Both the position numbers and the translations under genes were made by a program. This document shows positions 45,781-54,774 of a stretch of DNA of 64,000 bases, in pieces. This stretch comes from Bacteroidales bacterium SW299 (lineage in GTDB: Bacteria; Bacteroidota; Bacteroidia; Bacteroidales; Bacteroidaceae), in contig SDWH01000017.1 in NCBI GenBank assembly GCA_019550975.1, positions 29,457-93,456 of the forward strand, read 5' to 3'. Below the pieces are notes generated by a model. It was not told the DNA's origin. It saw only the letters and a program-made list of their open reading frames with translations, and ran no database searches. The number at the start of each line of letters is the position of its first letter. The first letter of the stretch is position 1.

Positions 45781-46524
45781 TCAGTTGCTGACAGGAAGCC
45801 TTTTCCACACTTGGCGGGGAATCATCCGCCAGAAGAATACCAGTATTTTATACCGCCAGTCGATGATTTCCACGCGGCGCCGGCGTTCGATTGCAGATAC
45901 GATTTTCCGGGCCACCATTTTCGCGTCCATTAGCAGCGGATAATGTTTTCCGTCATTCAGCAGGCTGGTAGCAACGAAGCCAGGTCTGATATCCGTGAAC
46001 TTTATCGGACATCTTTGCATATATGCCAGTTGTTCCAGGCAGTCAATGTAAATGTTCTGAAAACGTTTTGTTGCCGAATAAGCCGGTGCTGCTCCCAGTC
46101 CTTTGGTGCCTGCTATTGAGCTGACCGCGCAGATGTGTCCGCCGCCTTTTTCCGTGAAGTAGCGGAAGGCCGCATCCATCATGCGGATGAATCCTTCGGC
46201 ATTGGTCCCTACCGTTTCCAGTTCAGTTTCAGCTTTCAGTTCCCTGTTCTGAAATCCGATTCCGGCACATTGGATAAACAGTTCCATTCCTCCCATCTCA
46301 TTGACCAATGCCAGCAGTTCATCGCCTGCATTGTGATTCCGAATGTCAATCCTTCTTGTATGAATCTTCTCCGGAGCCATGTTCTGTATTTCTGTCAACT
46401 TTTCGGTTCTTCTTCCGGCTACACCTACAGTCCATCCCTTCTCTACCAGGCGAACGGCTGTTTCATATCCGATTCCGGAAGTGGCGCCGATGATGACGGC
46501 ACGTTTGTTTTGCATCTGTTTCAT
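45781..46524 (-). CDS. Short-chain dehydrogenase/reductase
   Basis: The 247-residue protein has the SDR cofactor motif (AVIIGATSGIGYETAVRLVE, TGxxxGxG type), the strand FIQCAGIGFQN, a catalytic Ser in AVSSIAGTKG and YSATKRFQNIYIDCL (YxxxK). The loop after the second strand has basic residues (AGRRTEKL), favouring NADP. Substrate unknown. It starts 8 bp after the large helicase gene and is probably on the same transcript. Confidence 0.92.
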   Translation of the reverse strand: MKQMQNKRAVIIGATSGIGYETAVRLVEKGWTVGVAGRRTEKLTEIQNMAPEKIHTRRIDIRNHNAGDELLALVNEMGGMELFIQCAGIGFQNRELKAETELETVGTNAEGFIRMMDAAFRYFTEKGGGHICAVSSIAGTKGLGAAPAYSATKRFQNIYIDCLEQLAYMQRCPIKFTDIRPGFVATSLLNDGKHYPLLMDAKMVARKIVSAIERRRRVEIIDWRYKILVFFWRMIPRQVWKRLPVSN

Positions 46525-46532
46525 GTGGCAAG

Positions 46533-49500
46533 TTATTGTATGTTTGTTCTGACTTCGTATAAGAAATCCTCGCAGGCTGGAGTCCGTATGTCTTTGTTCT
46601 GCGGATAAATCAGTCTGCCGTAGAAAGGCATTTGCGGTTGAAGCGGATGCAGTTCTTTGGTCAGATGCTTGCAGAATGTTCTGTACGGATGCGTATGAGC
46701 ACGCTTTCCTGCATCATCTCTGTAAAATACCGCATAGTGATTAAGCGGTCTGGAATGCACCAGCTGGTTTATTTGCAGTGCAAGACCTCTGGCTTCGTCC
46801 TCGGATATCCTGTCGAAGACATTCCCGAAGTGGAAGATTATCAGTTCGGAAAGCCTTGAGTGGGCTGTCCAGAACTCATTCTTTACGGCTGACAGGCTGG
46901 GAGGAAAACTTGCGTTTGCTTCCGGAAAGAGCTTCTGAAGGAAAAGCTTCGCCGTTTGTGCCAGTTCGTCCGCCGGATAAATGCAAAGCATGTTCAGGTC
47001 GCAGTGTCGGATGTTCCGGCAGGTTTCGGCGAAAGCGAGTGCAGAAGAACCCGCTTCGAACGAGAAGTCGCAGAACACAGTCCGTCCGGATACGTTTCTG
47101 ATGGCCTGCCGCAGCCAGTTTCCGCAAATCTCAAAGGCAGTCCTTGCCGCCATGTATTGTTTGCGCATATAATAGCGGTTGTAGGTCCGTATGCAGTCGT
47201 GTATTCTTGCTTGCGGCACCTTTCGGAAGTCTATGCGTCCGTAGGCAGTAGATTCTCTGCATTCCGTATCCGTTTCCGTGGTTTCCTGTCCCTGTCCGTT
47301 TCCGATGTATTCCGCATAGAGGCAGCTCATTTCTTCCGGAAGATTATAGGCGGAGTCTTTCAAATCCCATTGCCGGTCGTATTCCGGCAGCAGAAACCTG
47401 CCTTCGAGGAATTCGCTGACCGAAGCTTCGATGTATCCGTTATGCATTCGGATATATTCCATCAGCTTATAGAAAGTGACGTTTGCTCCGAGTATTTGCG
47501 GGTTTCCCGTGAGGATGAGCTGCTTTCTGGCTCTCGTGATGGCTACGTTCAGTTTCCTGTCGATCAGGAATCCGTTTTCGCTGAACGTATTTGAAGTCAG
47601 GAAATTCAACTGGCTGAAGTTTCGGACAGTGAACGAATAGATGATGACGTCACGTTGGCTTCCCTGGTAACGTTCTACCGTATCGATTGATATGCCGGAC
47701 AATGCCGGTATGTTGAGCTTGCTGATTTCTTTCCGGATCATGGCAATCTGATTCCGGTAAGGAACGATTACGCCGACTGTTTTGTCGGGATTGAACGAGT
47801 CTGCCGTAAGCCGATATACGTGTTCAAGCACAGAAGCCACAATGCGTGCTTCGTTGATATTTGTCTTGTCTGAAAGCGTGGCCGATTCTTCGGGAGTGCC
47901 GGCCGGAATGAATATCATGCGCCGGTTCATCAGCAGACGCTCGGTGGCGCTGTCGGTTCCAGCTGACGGATTATAGGGATATGCTTCCTTCTGATGTTCC
48001 AGCGGGACGGGCTCCAGGTGTTCGTGGAAGTAAAACGCATGATTGGGAAATTCAGAAACGTCCGGATGCATCCGCCCTTGTTTTTGCAGCACATTCTTGA
48101 AGTCCGCAGGGCATTGGCCGTACAGCCTTTCAAACAGAGAGTTGCGGCAGTCATATAGTCCGATTTCATTCAGCAGCGGGTTTGTGACTGCAGCTTCCGT
48201 TCCGTTCTGAAGCGCTATGGCAGGCAGTTGCTTGTAGTCGCCTATCAGTACAAACTTTTCGATGGCATTTTTCCCGTTGTGGCGTGCCGAAAGCAGGCCG
48301 ATAAGGTCCGGTTCCAGAATCTGTGAGGCCTCGTCGATGAAAGCGGTTTCAAAGCGTTTGATGTTGAAGAAATGCGGACGGCTTGCGAAAGCAGTTGTTG
48401 TGCCGACGAAAATCCGCGTTTCCGCTATTTTCCGTTTGATGTCCGCCAGTTTGGGGCAGTCAGTCAGGCTGTTCTTCAGCAGATAAGTCCTGAAACGCTT
48501 GTCGCATGAAAGCTCATGGCCTATCCGGATAAAGGGCGTTTTTCCGGAGATGCCCGATTCGGTGAGCATGCTGCATATTTCGTCTACAGCCCTGTTCGTG
48601 TATGAGAGAAGCAGGATAGAAGCTTCCGGTTCTGTCAGTGCCTCTTCGACCATGTATCTGAGAGCGCACGATGTCTTTCCCGTGCCCGGAGGACCTACGA
48701 GCAGAAAGTAGTCGTTGGCCTGCTTTTCCTGCAGCACCAGGCTGTCGAAAGCCCCATAATGCCCGTTCAGCTTTTTTGTCGGGTCTGATGTTGGCATTCT
48801 TCTGCCCAGCAGCAGCTGCTTGCGCAAGTCGGTAGCATTCAGAAACTGGAAAAGGCCTTTCAGTGCGTTGGCCGGCGACATGTCGGAAGAGTCGTGCTCG
48901 ATGCAGTACGTTTCGTTTTCGTTTCCGATGATGTCCTTGTTCTGCTGTCCGTTGCGCAGCTGCAATGTCAGCTTGTCGTGCGACAGGTCTACGATGTTTC
49001 CTTTCATCAGAATCTGGCTGCGCACATCCGGTTCACCCTGACAGGAGTAAAGAATCACCATGTCGCCGGCTCTGAAGTTCGGCAGGAAGTCATCCTCCTG
49101 CTGTGGTATGTTCAGCTCCAGCCAGTCATATCCTTTTTCCGGGCTGCTTTTCTTCTTGTCCGCCACGGTAAGTCCTGTCAGGATGTTTCCTGCCTCCATC
49201 TTTTCTTTTGTCGGATTGTGCCATGTAGCTGCGAATCCCCTGGACGGGTCGTCGTTCCCTCCCGTCTTGTTGAGCAGCATTTCCTTCGACACGAACGTGA
49301 AGAAGCGGTCGAAGTACGCCCTTTCAAGGGGAGTGCAGCGTTTCAGCGTGTTGATGGCAGCCTGTAGCTGAGGCTCCTGGAAGTCAGTCCAGAGCCTTTC
49401 GTGCGTCTGCATTTCATTGAGCAGGTCGGTGCTCAGGCCCTCGATGACTTTGGTGACTCCTCCTTCCGCGAAGTTCATTTCCTGCGCTGCGATGCAGTTT

Positions 49501-50801
49501 CTGAGGCGTATGCTTTCGCGGAACAGTTTTTCAGAGAAATGCTCCAGGATCAGTCCGTCCTTGTACTTTGAATAGAGCAGGAAAGTCTGCATGTCTTTTG
49601 CCTGCTGTCCGAAGTTATACATCAGCACGCCCTGATACAGCATCATCTGGACGAAGTGTTCTTCCTTATGCCGGTTCTTCCGTTCGTCACGTTTTCCGGC
49701 CTTCTGTTCGATGAGAATCTTGAAGTCCTTCTGAAGCATGTCGACACGTCCCTGCAGTCCGAGGCGTTCGCAGATGAACGAAGCCTCGAGCAGTGTGTTC
49801 TGTCTGTCGAAGCCGGAGATGTTGCGCGGAAGCATGTCATGTATAAACGAGCGGATGTTCATCATCTGGCTTTGTGCCTGGGCGTGAAAATCAGCAGGCA
49901 GGCTGCATGTGCAGAAGTCGAGCGCGGCGGAAGAGAAAAACTTGTTTACCGAGCCGGCATAGCTGACAGGCATGTCCGGGTTTTCGTTTATGAAGTCGTC
50001 CAGCAGCTGGCTGGCCAGGTTACCCATCAGAATGGGAGCCGAGTTGGCTCTCGGCAGAATCTTGTCCATGAAGTAGTTCAGCGGATGGTGTCCGTATTCG
50101 CGGAAGCATCTTGACAGTGCGCTGACATCGATGAGGTAGTCGGGATAAGCGACTATGAGTTTCGGTATATAATGGTTTTCCTCGTCCACCTTTACGTCAA
50201 GCAGGTTCAGCGGCAGATTTTCCCTCAGGAGTTCCCGGATATAGAGCTGGTCGCCTTCGTATCCCGCTTTTTCGTAATTGATAATGATGAAAGGCTCTTC
50301 CTCGCTGTCGCAGGAAGCGAAGATTTGCGAATCGTTCCAGCTGGTCACATACGCTCGTATGTAGGGAACGAGCGAAAGCCTTGTTCCCGGATAGGGACGG
50401 TTGGAGTGGGGGATTTCGGGCAGCAGTGATGCGGGAATATCTTCTTCGAATCCCAGCGACACGAAGCGTACCAGCGCGCGGAGGTCATAGAGATACTCTT
50501 TCATGTCCGGCTGGAAACGGTCGCCCATCGCCTTGTTGCAGTTGCGCCTCATGGTCTGGATCGCGTAGCGGTCGGAAGGGGTCATCTTCTTTTCCTTTCC
50601 GATATAGTCGATCCGTGAGAAAAGGTTGGCGAAGTTCAGGGTAGAAGCAGCCGTCAGTTCATAGGCGGCTTCTTCCAGCACCTTGTAGAGCAGGATATAT
50701 TTAGCCCGGATATTCTCCGGGCTTGCAGTCGGTTGGCGGTGGATACGTTCGATACGGTCGAACAGGTCGAAAGATTGCAGTTTGATGCGGTGGCTCTCCA
50801 A
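46533..50801 (-). CDS. Dna2-like nuclease-helicase with C-terminal methyltransferase-like domain
   Basis: The 1422-residue protein has three recognisable parts. Residues about 335-400 hold a PD-(D/E)XK (Cas4/RecB-like) nuclease pattern: GRVDMLQKDFKILIEQKAG with the D and ExK, then FVQMMLYQ. Residues about 690-1110 are an SF1 helicase of the DNA2/UPF1 group: Walker A GPPGTGKTS, AFIDEASQILEPD, IGDYKQLPAI, VERYQGSQRDVIIYS, NVAITRARKQLIL. Residues about 1239-1365 resemble a Rossmann methyltransferase (VFCDFSFEAGSSALAFAE, then LIIFHFGNVFDRISEDEARG), with a degenerate cofactor loop. A repair or anti-invader role is possible; no known defence partner is adjacent. Confidence 0.8.
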   Translation of the reverse strand: MESHRIKLQSFDLFDRIERIHRQPTASPENIRAKYILLYKVLEEAAYELTAASTLNFANLFSRIDYIGKEKKMTPSDRYAIQTMRRNCNKAMGDRFQPDMKEYLYDLRALVRFVSLGFEEDIPASLLPEIPHSNRPYPGTRLSLVPYIRAYVTSWNDSQIFASCDSEEEPFIIINYEKAGYEGDQLYIRELLRENLPLNLLDVKVDEENHYIPKLIVAYPDYLIDVSALSRCFREYGHHPLNYFMDKILPRANSAPILMGNLASQLLDDFINENPDMPVSYAGSVNKFFSSAALDFCTCSLPADFHAQAQSQMMNIRSFIHDMLPRNISGFDRQNTLLEASFICERLGLQGRVDMLQKDFKILIEQKAGKRDERKNRHKEEHFVQMMLYQGVLMYNFGQQAKDMQTFLLYSKYKDGLILEHFSEKLFRESIRLRNCIAAQEMNFAEGGVTKVIEGLSTDLLNEMQTHERLWTDFQEPQLQAAINTLKRCTPLERAYFDRFFTFVSKEMLLNKTGGNDDPSRGFAATWHNPTKEKMEAGNILTGLTVADKKKSSPEKGYDWLELNIPQQEDDFLPNFRAGDMVILYSCQGEPDVRSQILMKGNIVDLSHDKLTLQLRNGQQNKDIIGNENETYCIEHDSSDMSPANALKGLFQFLNATDLRKQLLLGRRMPTSDPTKKLNGHYGAFDSLVLQEKQANDYFLLVGPPGTGKTSCALRYMVEEALTEPEASILLLSYTNRAVDEICSMLTESGISGKTPFIRIGHELSCDKRFRTYLLKNSLTDCPKLADIKRKIAETRIFVGTTTAFASRPHFFNIKRFETAFIDEASQILEPDLIGLLSARHNGKNAIEKFVLIGDYKQLPAIALQNGTEAAVTNPLLNEIGLYDCRNSLFERLYGQCPADFKNVLQKQGRMHPDVSEFPNHAFYFHEHLEPVPLEHQKEAYPYNPSAGTDSATERLLMNRRMIFIPAGTPEESATLSDKTNINEARIVASVLEHVYRLTADSFNPDKTVGVIVPYRNQIAMIRKEISKLNIPALSGISIDTVERYQGSQRDVIIYSFTVRNFSQLNFLTSNTFSENGFLIDRKLNVAITRARKQLILTGNPQILGANVTFYKLMEYIRMHNGYIEASVSEFLEGRFLLPEYDRQWDLKDSAYNLPEEMSCLYAEYIGNGQGQETTETDTECRESTAYGRIDFRKVPQARIHDCIRTYNRYYMRKQYMAARTAFEICGNWLRQAIRNVSGRTVFCDFSFEAGSSALAFAETCRNIRHCDLNMLCIYPADELAQTAKLFLQKLFPEANASFPPSLSAVKNEFWTAHSRLSELIIFHFGNVFDRISEDEARGLALQINQLVHSRPLNHYAVFYRDDAGKRAHTHPYRTFCKHLTKELHPLQPQMPFYGRLIYPQNKDIRTPACEDFLYEVRTNIQ

Positions 50802-50814
50802 AGTCGTTTCTTTC

Positions 50815-51594
50815 TTATTGTTCCACCTTCAGTTCATAAATCCGGTATGCCTCTTCCAGCGCAGGATAAGTTCCCTTGTATTGGTTGGTTACGTCTTCCT
50901 GGAATCTGTATGTTTTCTGTTGGAGATAAGTCACGAAGAAAGTGTAGGTTTGTGCCGAGGTTCCTGCCATGGTCGCTTCGATGCAGACCTGTCCGGCACC
51001 CGTATTCTCGTTGTACTTTCTGCTCTGCTCAAAGATTCCCACGCTGTATCCCCCTGTCGCTTCGGGATAGATTTTGATGTCCCCCGAAGACAGTTCCTTG
51101 TCGGCATAGGTCAGTTCAAAGCGTCCGCCGATTTTTACGGGACTGTTCTGGGTGATTTCGTTCTGCAGTGCCTGTGTCTGGTTCTGTGTCAGTTCCCCTC
51201 CGATTACAGTGGCGTCGATGCCTGTTACGGTGAATATGCTCTGCGGATTCCCTACGTTTACGCTCAACTGATAACTGTTTCCCGACCGGTCGGCAATGAT
51301 GGATTCTGTGGTTCCCGCGCTTACGGGCAGGTAAGTCAGCGTGTCCCCGTCATAGCGGAAGTCGGCGATGCTCTTGTCGGTTATGGAAACCGTATAGTTT
51401 CCTTTCCCTCCGCGGATGAGGTATTTCTCTCCTTCATTGTTGAATATGCTGATTTGCAGCTGGTTCCCTTCGAGCGCGGTTTGAGTTTCCGCTTCAACCA
51501 GATAGATGGGATTATAGTCGTCGCTGCTGCATGATGCAAGTGAGATGGCCGCAGCCGAAAAGGCGGCAAGGATAAAAGTTTGTTTGTTGCTCAT
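50815..51594 (-). CDS. Lipoprotein of unknown function
   Basis: The 259-residue protein has a lipoprotein signal (ILAAFSAAAISLASC) followed by SSDD, an acidic run after the Cys like the Bacteroides surface-export signal. The rest is beta-rich without a family I recognise. It shows two Ig-like or beta-sandwich stretches (EGNQLQISIFNNEGEKYLIR, IGGRFELTYADKELSSGDIK). It is 13 bp upstream of the helicase gene on the same strand, so the two may be co-transcribed. Confidence 0.65.
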   Translation of the reverse strand: MSNKQTFILAAFSAAAISLASCSSDDYNPIYLVEAETQTALEGNQLQISIFNNEGEKYLIRGGKGNYTVSITDKSIADFRYDGDTLTYLPVSAGTTESIIADRSGNSYQLSVNVGNPQSIFTVTGIDATVIGGELTQNQTQALQNEITQNSPVKIGGRFELTYADKELSSGDIKIYPEATGGYSVGIFEQSRKYNENTGAGQVCIEATMAGTSAQTYTFFVTYLQQKTYRFQEDVTNQYKGTYPALEEAYRIYELKVEQ

Positions 51595-51619
51595 TTGTGT
51601 CTGATATAATGTTAGTTTT

Positions 51620-51627
51620 CAAAAGTA
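51620..51627 (-). promoter_or_regulatory. -7 box of lipoprotein-helicase unit
   Basis: The minus strand reads TACTTTTG (TAnnTTTG), 26 bp before the lipoprotein start. Array D lies 54 bp further upstream. Confidence 0.5.
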
Positions 51628-51680
51628 CAATTTTTTGTCCAAAATCAAAAGGAACGCCGTAAAAAGTTATTTCTCGTATG

Positions 51681-51768
51681 GCGCGAAAAATGTCCCGTTA
51701 AGTCATTTAAAATATCCCAACAAGTCAATCAATCTTTCCCAACAAGTCGATGAGTTTTTCCCAACAAG
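51681..51768. repeat. Phased 22-bp repeat array D (4 units)
   Basis: Units start at 51681, 51703, 51725 and 51747. Three end in TCCCAACAAG and the first in TCCCGTTAAG, always at 22-bp spacing, while the 12 bases before vary. It lies between the crcB stop (12 bp away) and the lipoprotein promoter. The TCCCGT form is shared with array B. Confidence 0.85.
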
Positions 51769-51779
51769 TTTTCGGCGGT

Positions 51780-52166
51780 TTATTTGCCCATGAAAAGTTT
51801 GCCGCAGTACGCTCCGGCAAAGGCCGTGCCCAGCCCGAAAATTACGCTGCCCGCGACATAGGCAAAGAATGTGCCGTAGAGTCCCTGTCTGAGCAGGCTG
51901 ACTCCCTCGTAGCTGAAGGTGGAGAATGTGGTGAAGCCTCCGCATATGCCGGTTGTAAGGAAAAGCTTCGATTCGGCGGAAAGATTGAAACGCCCGGCCA
52001 GGGCATAGAACAGTCCGATAAGGAAGCTGCCTGCCAGGTTTACGGCGAATGTGCTCCATGGGAACGAACCGGGCGTGATGCGTCCGGCAAACAGCAGTTG
52101 GGCGGCATACCGCAGCATGCTGCCGATGCCGCCTCCCAGAAAAACCATCAGCATCAGTTTGGTCAT
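51780..52166 (-). CDS. crcB: CrcB fluoride exporter
   Basis: The 128-residue protein has four transmembrane helices and the Fluc signatures GGGIGSMLRYA, TFAVNLAGSFLIGLF with the pore Asn, and GFCGGFTTFSTFS-type segment GICGGFTTFSTFSYE. It forms a dimeric fluoride channel. Its ATG overlaps the copA stop (ATGA), so translation is coupled to the copper pump and no separate fluoride riboswitch precedes it. The frame is open upstream within copA, but MTKLMLMVFLGGGIG is the family start. Confidence 0.95.
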   Translation of the reverse strand: MTKLMLMVFLGGGIGSMLRYAAQLLFAGRITPGSFPWSTFAVNLAGSFLIGLFYALAGRFNLSAESKLFLTTGICGGFTTFSTFSYEGVSLLRQGLYGTFFAYVAGSVIFGLGTAFAGAYCGKLFMGK

Positions 52167-54676
52167 ATCTCTTTCAGTGTATAGTCGCCTGCTTTTTCTG
52201 TAATTGTTCTCTGAATCTGCTCCAGCGGAAGTTTCTCGTTCGCAAATGTTACCGTTGCTTCGGGAGGAGTGAGCGTAACTTTGGCCGAGATTCCTTCGAT
52301 TGAATTCAGCACTTTTTCCACACGGGTGCGGCAATGGTTGCACATCATTCCGTCTACCGAGTAGACTTGCCTTATTTTCCCGGCTGTAGGTTCTGCATCC
52401 TCCTTTTCTTTTTCGGGCGCAATGTGTCTTGCCTCGGCTGCGGGCCTTGCGGCCGTGTTGCCTAATTTTTTCTTGCGCAGGCGCAGGCTGTTGGTCACCA
52501 CGCTTACGCTGCTCATTGCCATGGCCGCTCCGGCTATCATCGGGTTGAGCAGGAAGCCGTTGACGGGGTAGAGCAGGCCGGCTGCTATCGGAACGCCTAT
52601 CAGGTTGTAGATGAATGCCCAGAACAGATTTTCGCGGATGGTGAGCACCGTCATTCTTGAAAGCCGGATGGCATCGGCGATCTTGTTCAGGTCGGACGAG
52701 ATGATGGTCATCTTGGCCACGTCCATGGCGATGTCGCTTCCGCGTCCCATGGCGATGCTGAGGTCGGATTGCGCCAGGGCGGCACTGTCATTGATTCCGT
52801 CGCCCACCATTGCCGCGATTTTCCCTTCTGCCTGAAGCGATTTGATGAATGCAGCTTTCTGTTCGGGGAGTACGCCTGCCTTGAAGTGAGTGATGCCTGC
52901 CTGTCGGGCTATGTAGCGTGCGGTTCCTTCATTGTCGCCTGTCAGCATATAGACATCAATGCCCATATCCTTTAATTGTCGGACGGCCGCCTGTGACGTT
53001 GTCTTGATGCGGTCGGTGATGGCAGCCAGTCCGTAAGCTTGTTTCTCATCGGCAAACCAGATGACTGTTTTCGCTTCGCTTTCCAGCCTTTCGGCTTCTT
53101 TCTTCAGTTCGCCGGAAACGGCGATGTGGTTTTCTGCGAGCAGGCGGGAGTTTCCGGCAAAATAGACCGTCCCGTTTACGGTTCCGCTTATTCCTTTTCC
53201 GGTGATGCTCTTGAAGTTCTCGATCGGAAGGCTTTGTCCTTGAAGCCGTTCGGCGATCGCTTCGGCCAAGGGATGTTCGGACATCTTCTCGAGGCTGTAG
53301 AAAATGTTTTTCAGGCCGTCCTCCTCCAGACTTCCGGACAAGTCTGTCACGGTCGGTTTTCCTTCGGTCACGGTGCCGGTCTTGTCAAGTACGATGGCAT
53401 TCACCTTGCGGGCCGTTTCAAGACTTTCCGCATCTTTTATCAGAATCCCGAGTTCGGCTCCTTTTCCTATTCCCACCATGATGGCCGTCGGGGTTGCCAG
53501 TCCCAAAGCACAGGGGCAGGCGATGATGAGTACGGTCACGGCGGCCAGAAGTCCGTGCGTGAATCCGTTGGAAGGAGCGAATATGAGCCAGCCTGCAAAT
53601 GAAAGAAGTGCAATGCCTATGATTGTCGGCACGAAAACGGCTGCGATGCGGTCGACCAGCTTTTGTACGGGGGCCTTGCTCCCTTGAGCATCCTGCACCA
53701 TGCGGATGATGTGTGCCAGTACGGTTTCCGTTCCCACTTTCTCAGCCGTAAACCGGAAGCTGCCCTTCTGGTTGATGGTGCCGGCAAATACCTTGGCTCC
53801 TTCGTCCTTCAGCACTGCCACCGGCTCTCCGCTCAGCATGCTTTCGTCTACATACGAGGTGCCTTCGGTTACAGTTCCGTCAACGGCAATCCTTTCTCCG
53901 GGCTTTACCAGCAGGCGGTCGCCGATGCTCACCTGTTCCACCTTCACTTTCTTTTGCGTTCCGTCGGCACAGAGCAGGGTAACTGTTTGCGGCTGCAGTC
54001 CCATCAGCTTCCTGATTGCTGCCGACGTGCTTCCTTTGGCCCGTTCTTCCAGCAGCCGTCCGAGCAGGATAAAGGCAATGATGCCGCTGGAAGCATCGAA
54101 ATAGACGTGCGGTTCGATTCCTCTTTCCAGCCAGAACTCAGGGAAAAACAGGTTGAACAGGCTGAACAGGTAGGCTATTCCCGTGCTGTTCGCTACCAGC
54201 GTATCCATGTTTGACGTGCGGTGTTTCAGCTGTTTCCATGCATTGATGTAGAAATCTCTTCCCAGCCAGCATACAACCGGCGTGGCAAGCAGCCACATGA
54301 TGTAGTCTGTATAAGGCTTTCCTGCAAAGAATATTCCGATAATCATCAGCGGAACCGACAGGATGACGGCCCATATGGTGCGGAACTTCAGTTTTCTGTA
54401 TTTGCTTTCGTGGGCATCTTCCACCTCTTGCTTGCGCTTGTCTTCGTTTGTTTCAATGACCAGGTCATATCCTGCGGCAACGACAGCCTCTTTCAGCTTC
54501 TCCGGCGAACAGAGGTCCGGCTCGTATTCGACGGTTGCGGTGGCGGCCGCATAGTTTACGCTTGCCCGGCATACGCCCGGCTGCCTGTTCAGTGTTTTGT
54601 CCACCCTTGCTGCACAGGCGGCGCAACTCATTTCCAGTACGGGAAATGTCTTTTTTATCGTTTGCTGTTTATCCAT
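52163..54676 (-). CDS. copA: Copper-exporting P1B-type ATPase
   Basis: The 837-residue pump has an N-terminal heavy-metal domain (LEMSCAACAARVDKTLN), membrane helices with the CPC motif (ACPCALGLATPTA near 386), the phosphorylation site DKTGTVTEGKP near 430, and the hinge GDGINDSAALAQSD. Unusually, a second heavy-metal domain (VDGMMCNHCRTRVEKVLN) is at the C-terminus, from about residue 770. It exports Cu(I) from the cytoplasm. The Met at 54676 gives the normal N-terminus. Confidence 0.93.
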   Translation of the reverse strand: MDKQQTIKKTFPVLEMSCAACAARVDKTLNRQPGVCRASVNYAAATATVEYEPDLCSPEKLKEAVVAAGYDLVIETNEDKRKQEVEDAHESKYRKLKFRTIWAVILSVPLMIIGIFFAGKPYTDYIMWLLATPVVCWLGRDFYINAWKQLKHRTSNMDTLVANSTGIAYLFSLFNLFFPEFWLERGIEPHVYFDASSGIIAFILLGRLLEERAKGSTSAAIRKLMGLQPQTVTLLCADGTQKKVKVEQVSIGDRLLVKPGERIAVDGTVTEGTSYVDESMLSGEPVAVLKDEGAKVFAGTINQKGSFRFTAEKVGTETVLAHIIRMVQDAQGSKAPVQKLVDRIAAVFVPTIIGIALLSFAGWLIFAPSNGFTHGLLAAVTVLIIACPCALGLATPTAIMVGIGKGAELGILIKDAESLETARKVNAIVLDKTGTVTEGKPTVTDLSGSLEEDGLKNIFYSLEKMSEHPLAEAIAERLQGQSLPIENFKSITGKGISGTVNGTVYFAGNSRLLAENHIAVSGELKKEAERLESEAKTVIWFADEKQAYGLAAITDRIKTTSQAAVRQLKDMGIDVYMLTGDNEGTARYIARQAGITHFKAGVLPEQKAAFIKSLQAEGKIAAMVGDGINDSAALAQSDLSIAMGRGSDIAMDVAKMTIISSDLNKIADAIRLSRMTVLTIRENLFWAFIYNLIGVPIAAGLLYPVNGFLLNPMIAGAAMAMSSVSVVTNSLRLRKKKLGNTAARPAAEARHIAPEKEKEDAEPTAGKIRQVYSVDGMMCNHCRTRVEKVLNSIEGISAKVTLTPPEATVTFANEKLPLEQIQRTITEKAGDYTLKEI

Positions 54677-54700
54677 TTTGATTCTTTTTCTGCATTGCCG

Positions 54701-54708
54701 CAAAAATA
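54701..54708 (-). promoter_or_regulatory. -7 box of copA-crcB unit
   Basis: The minus strand reads TATTTTTG (TAnnTTTG), 25 bp before the copA start. Confidence 0.45.
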
Positions 54709-54742
54709 CAAAATATCTGTAAAGGTTTTGGCCGTAAATCGT

Positions 54743-54750
54743 TACTTTTG
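54743..54750 (+). promoter_or_regulatory. -7 box of antiporter gene
   Basis: TACTTTTG (TAnnTTTG), 25 bp before the ATG at 54775, divergent from the copA promoter. Confidence 0.5.
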
Positions 54751-54774
54751 CAAAAATAAAACCTTGCAGAAATT

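Noticed and set aside
46533..50801. Large nuclease-helicase as part of a named multi-gene defence system
   Set aside because: Flanked by an SDR and a lipoprotein; no known defence partner, toxin or mobile element is next to it, so a named system cannot be claimed.
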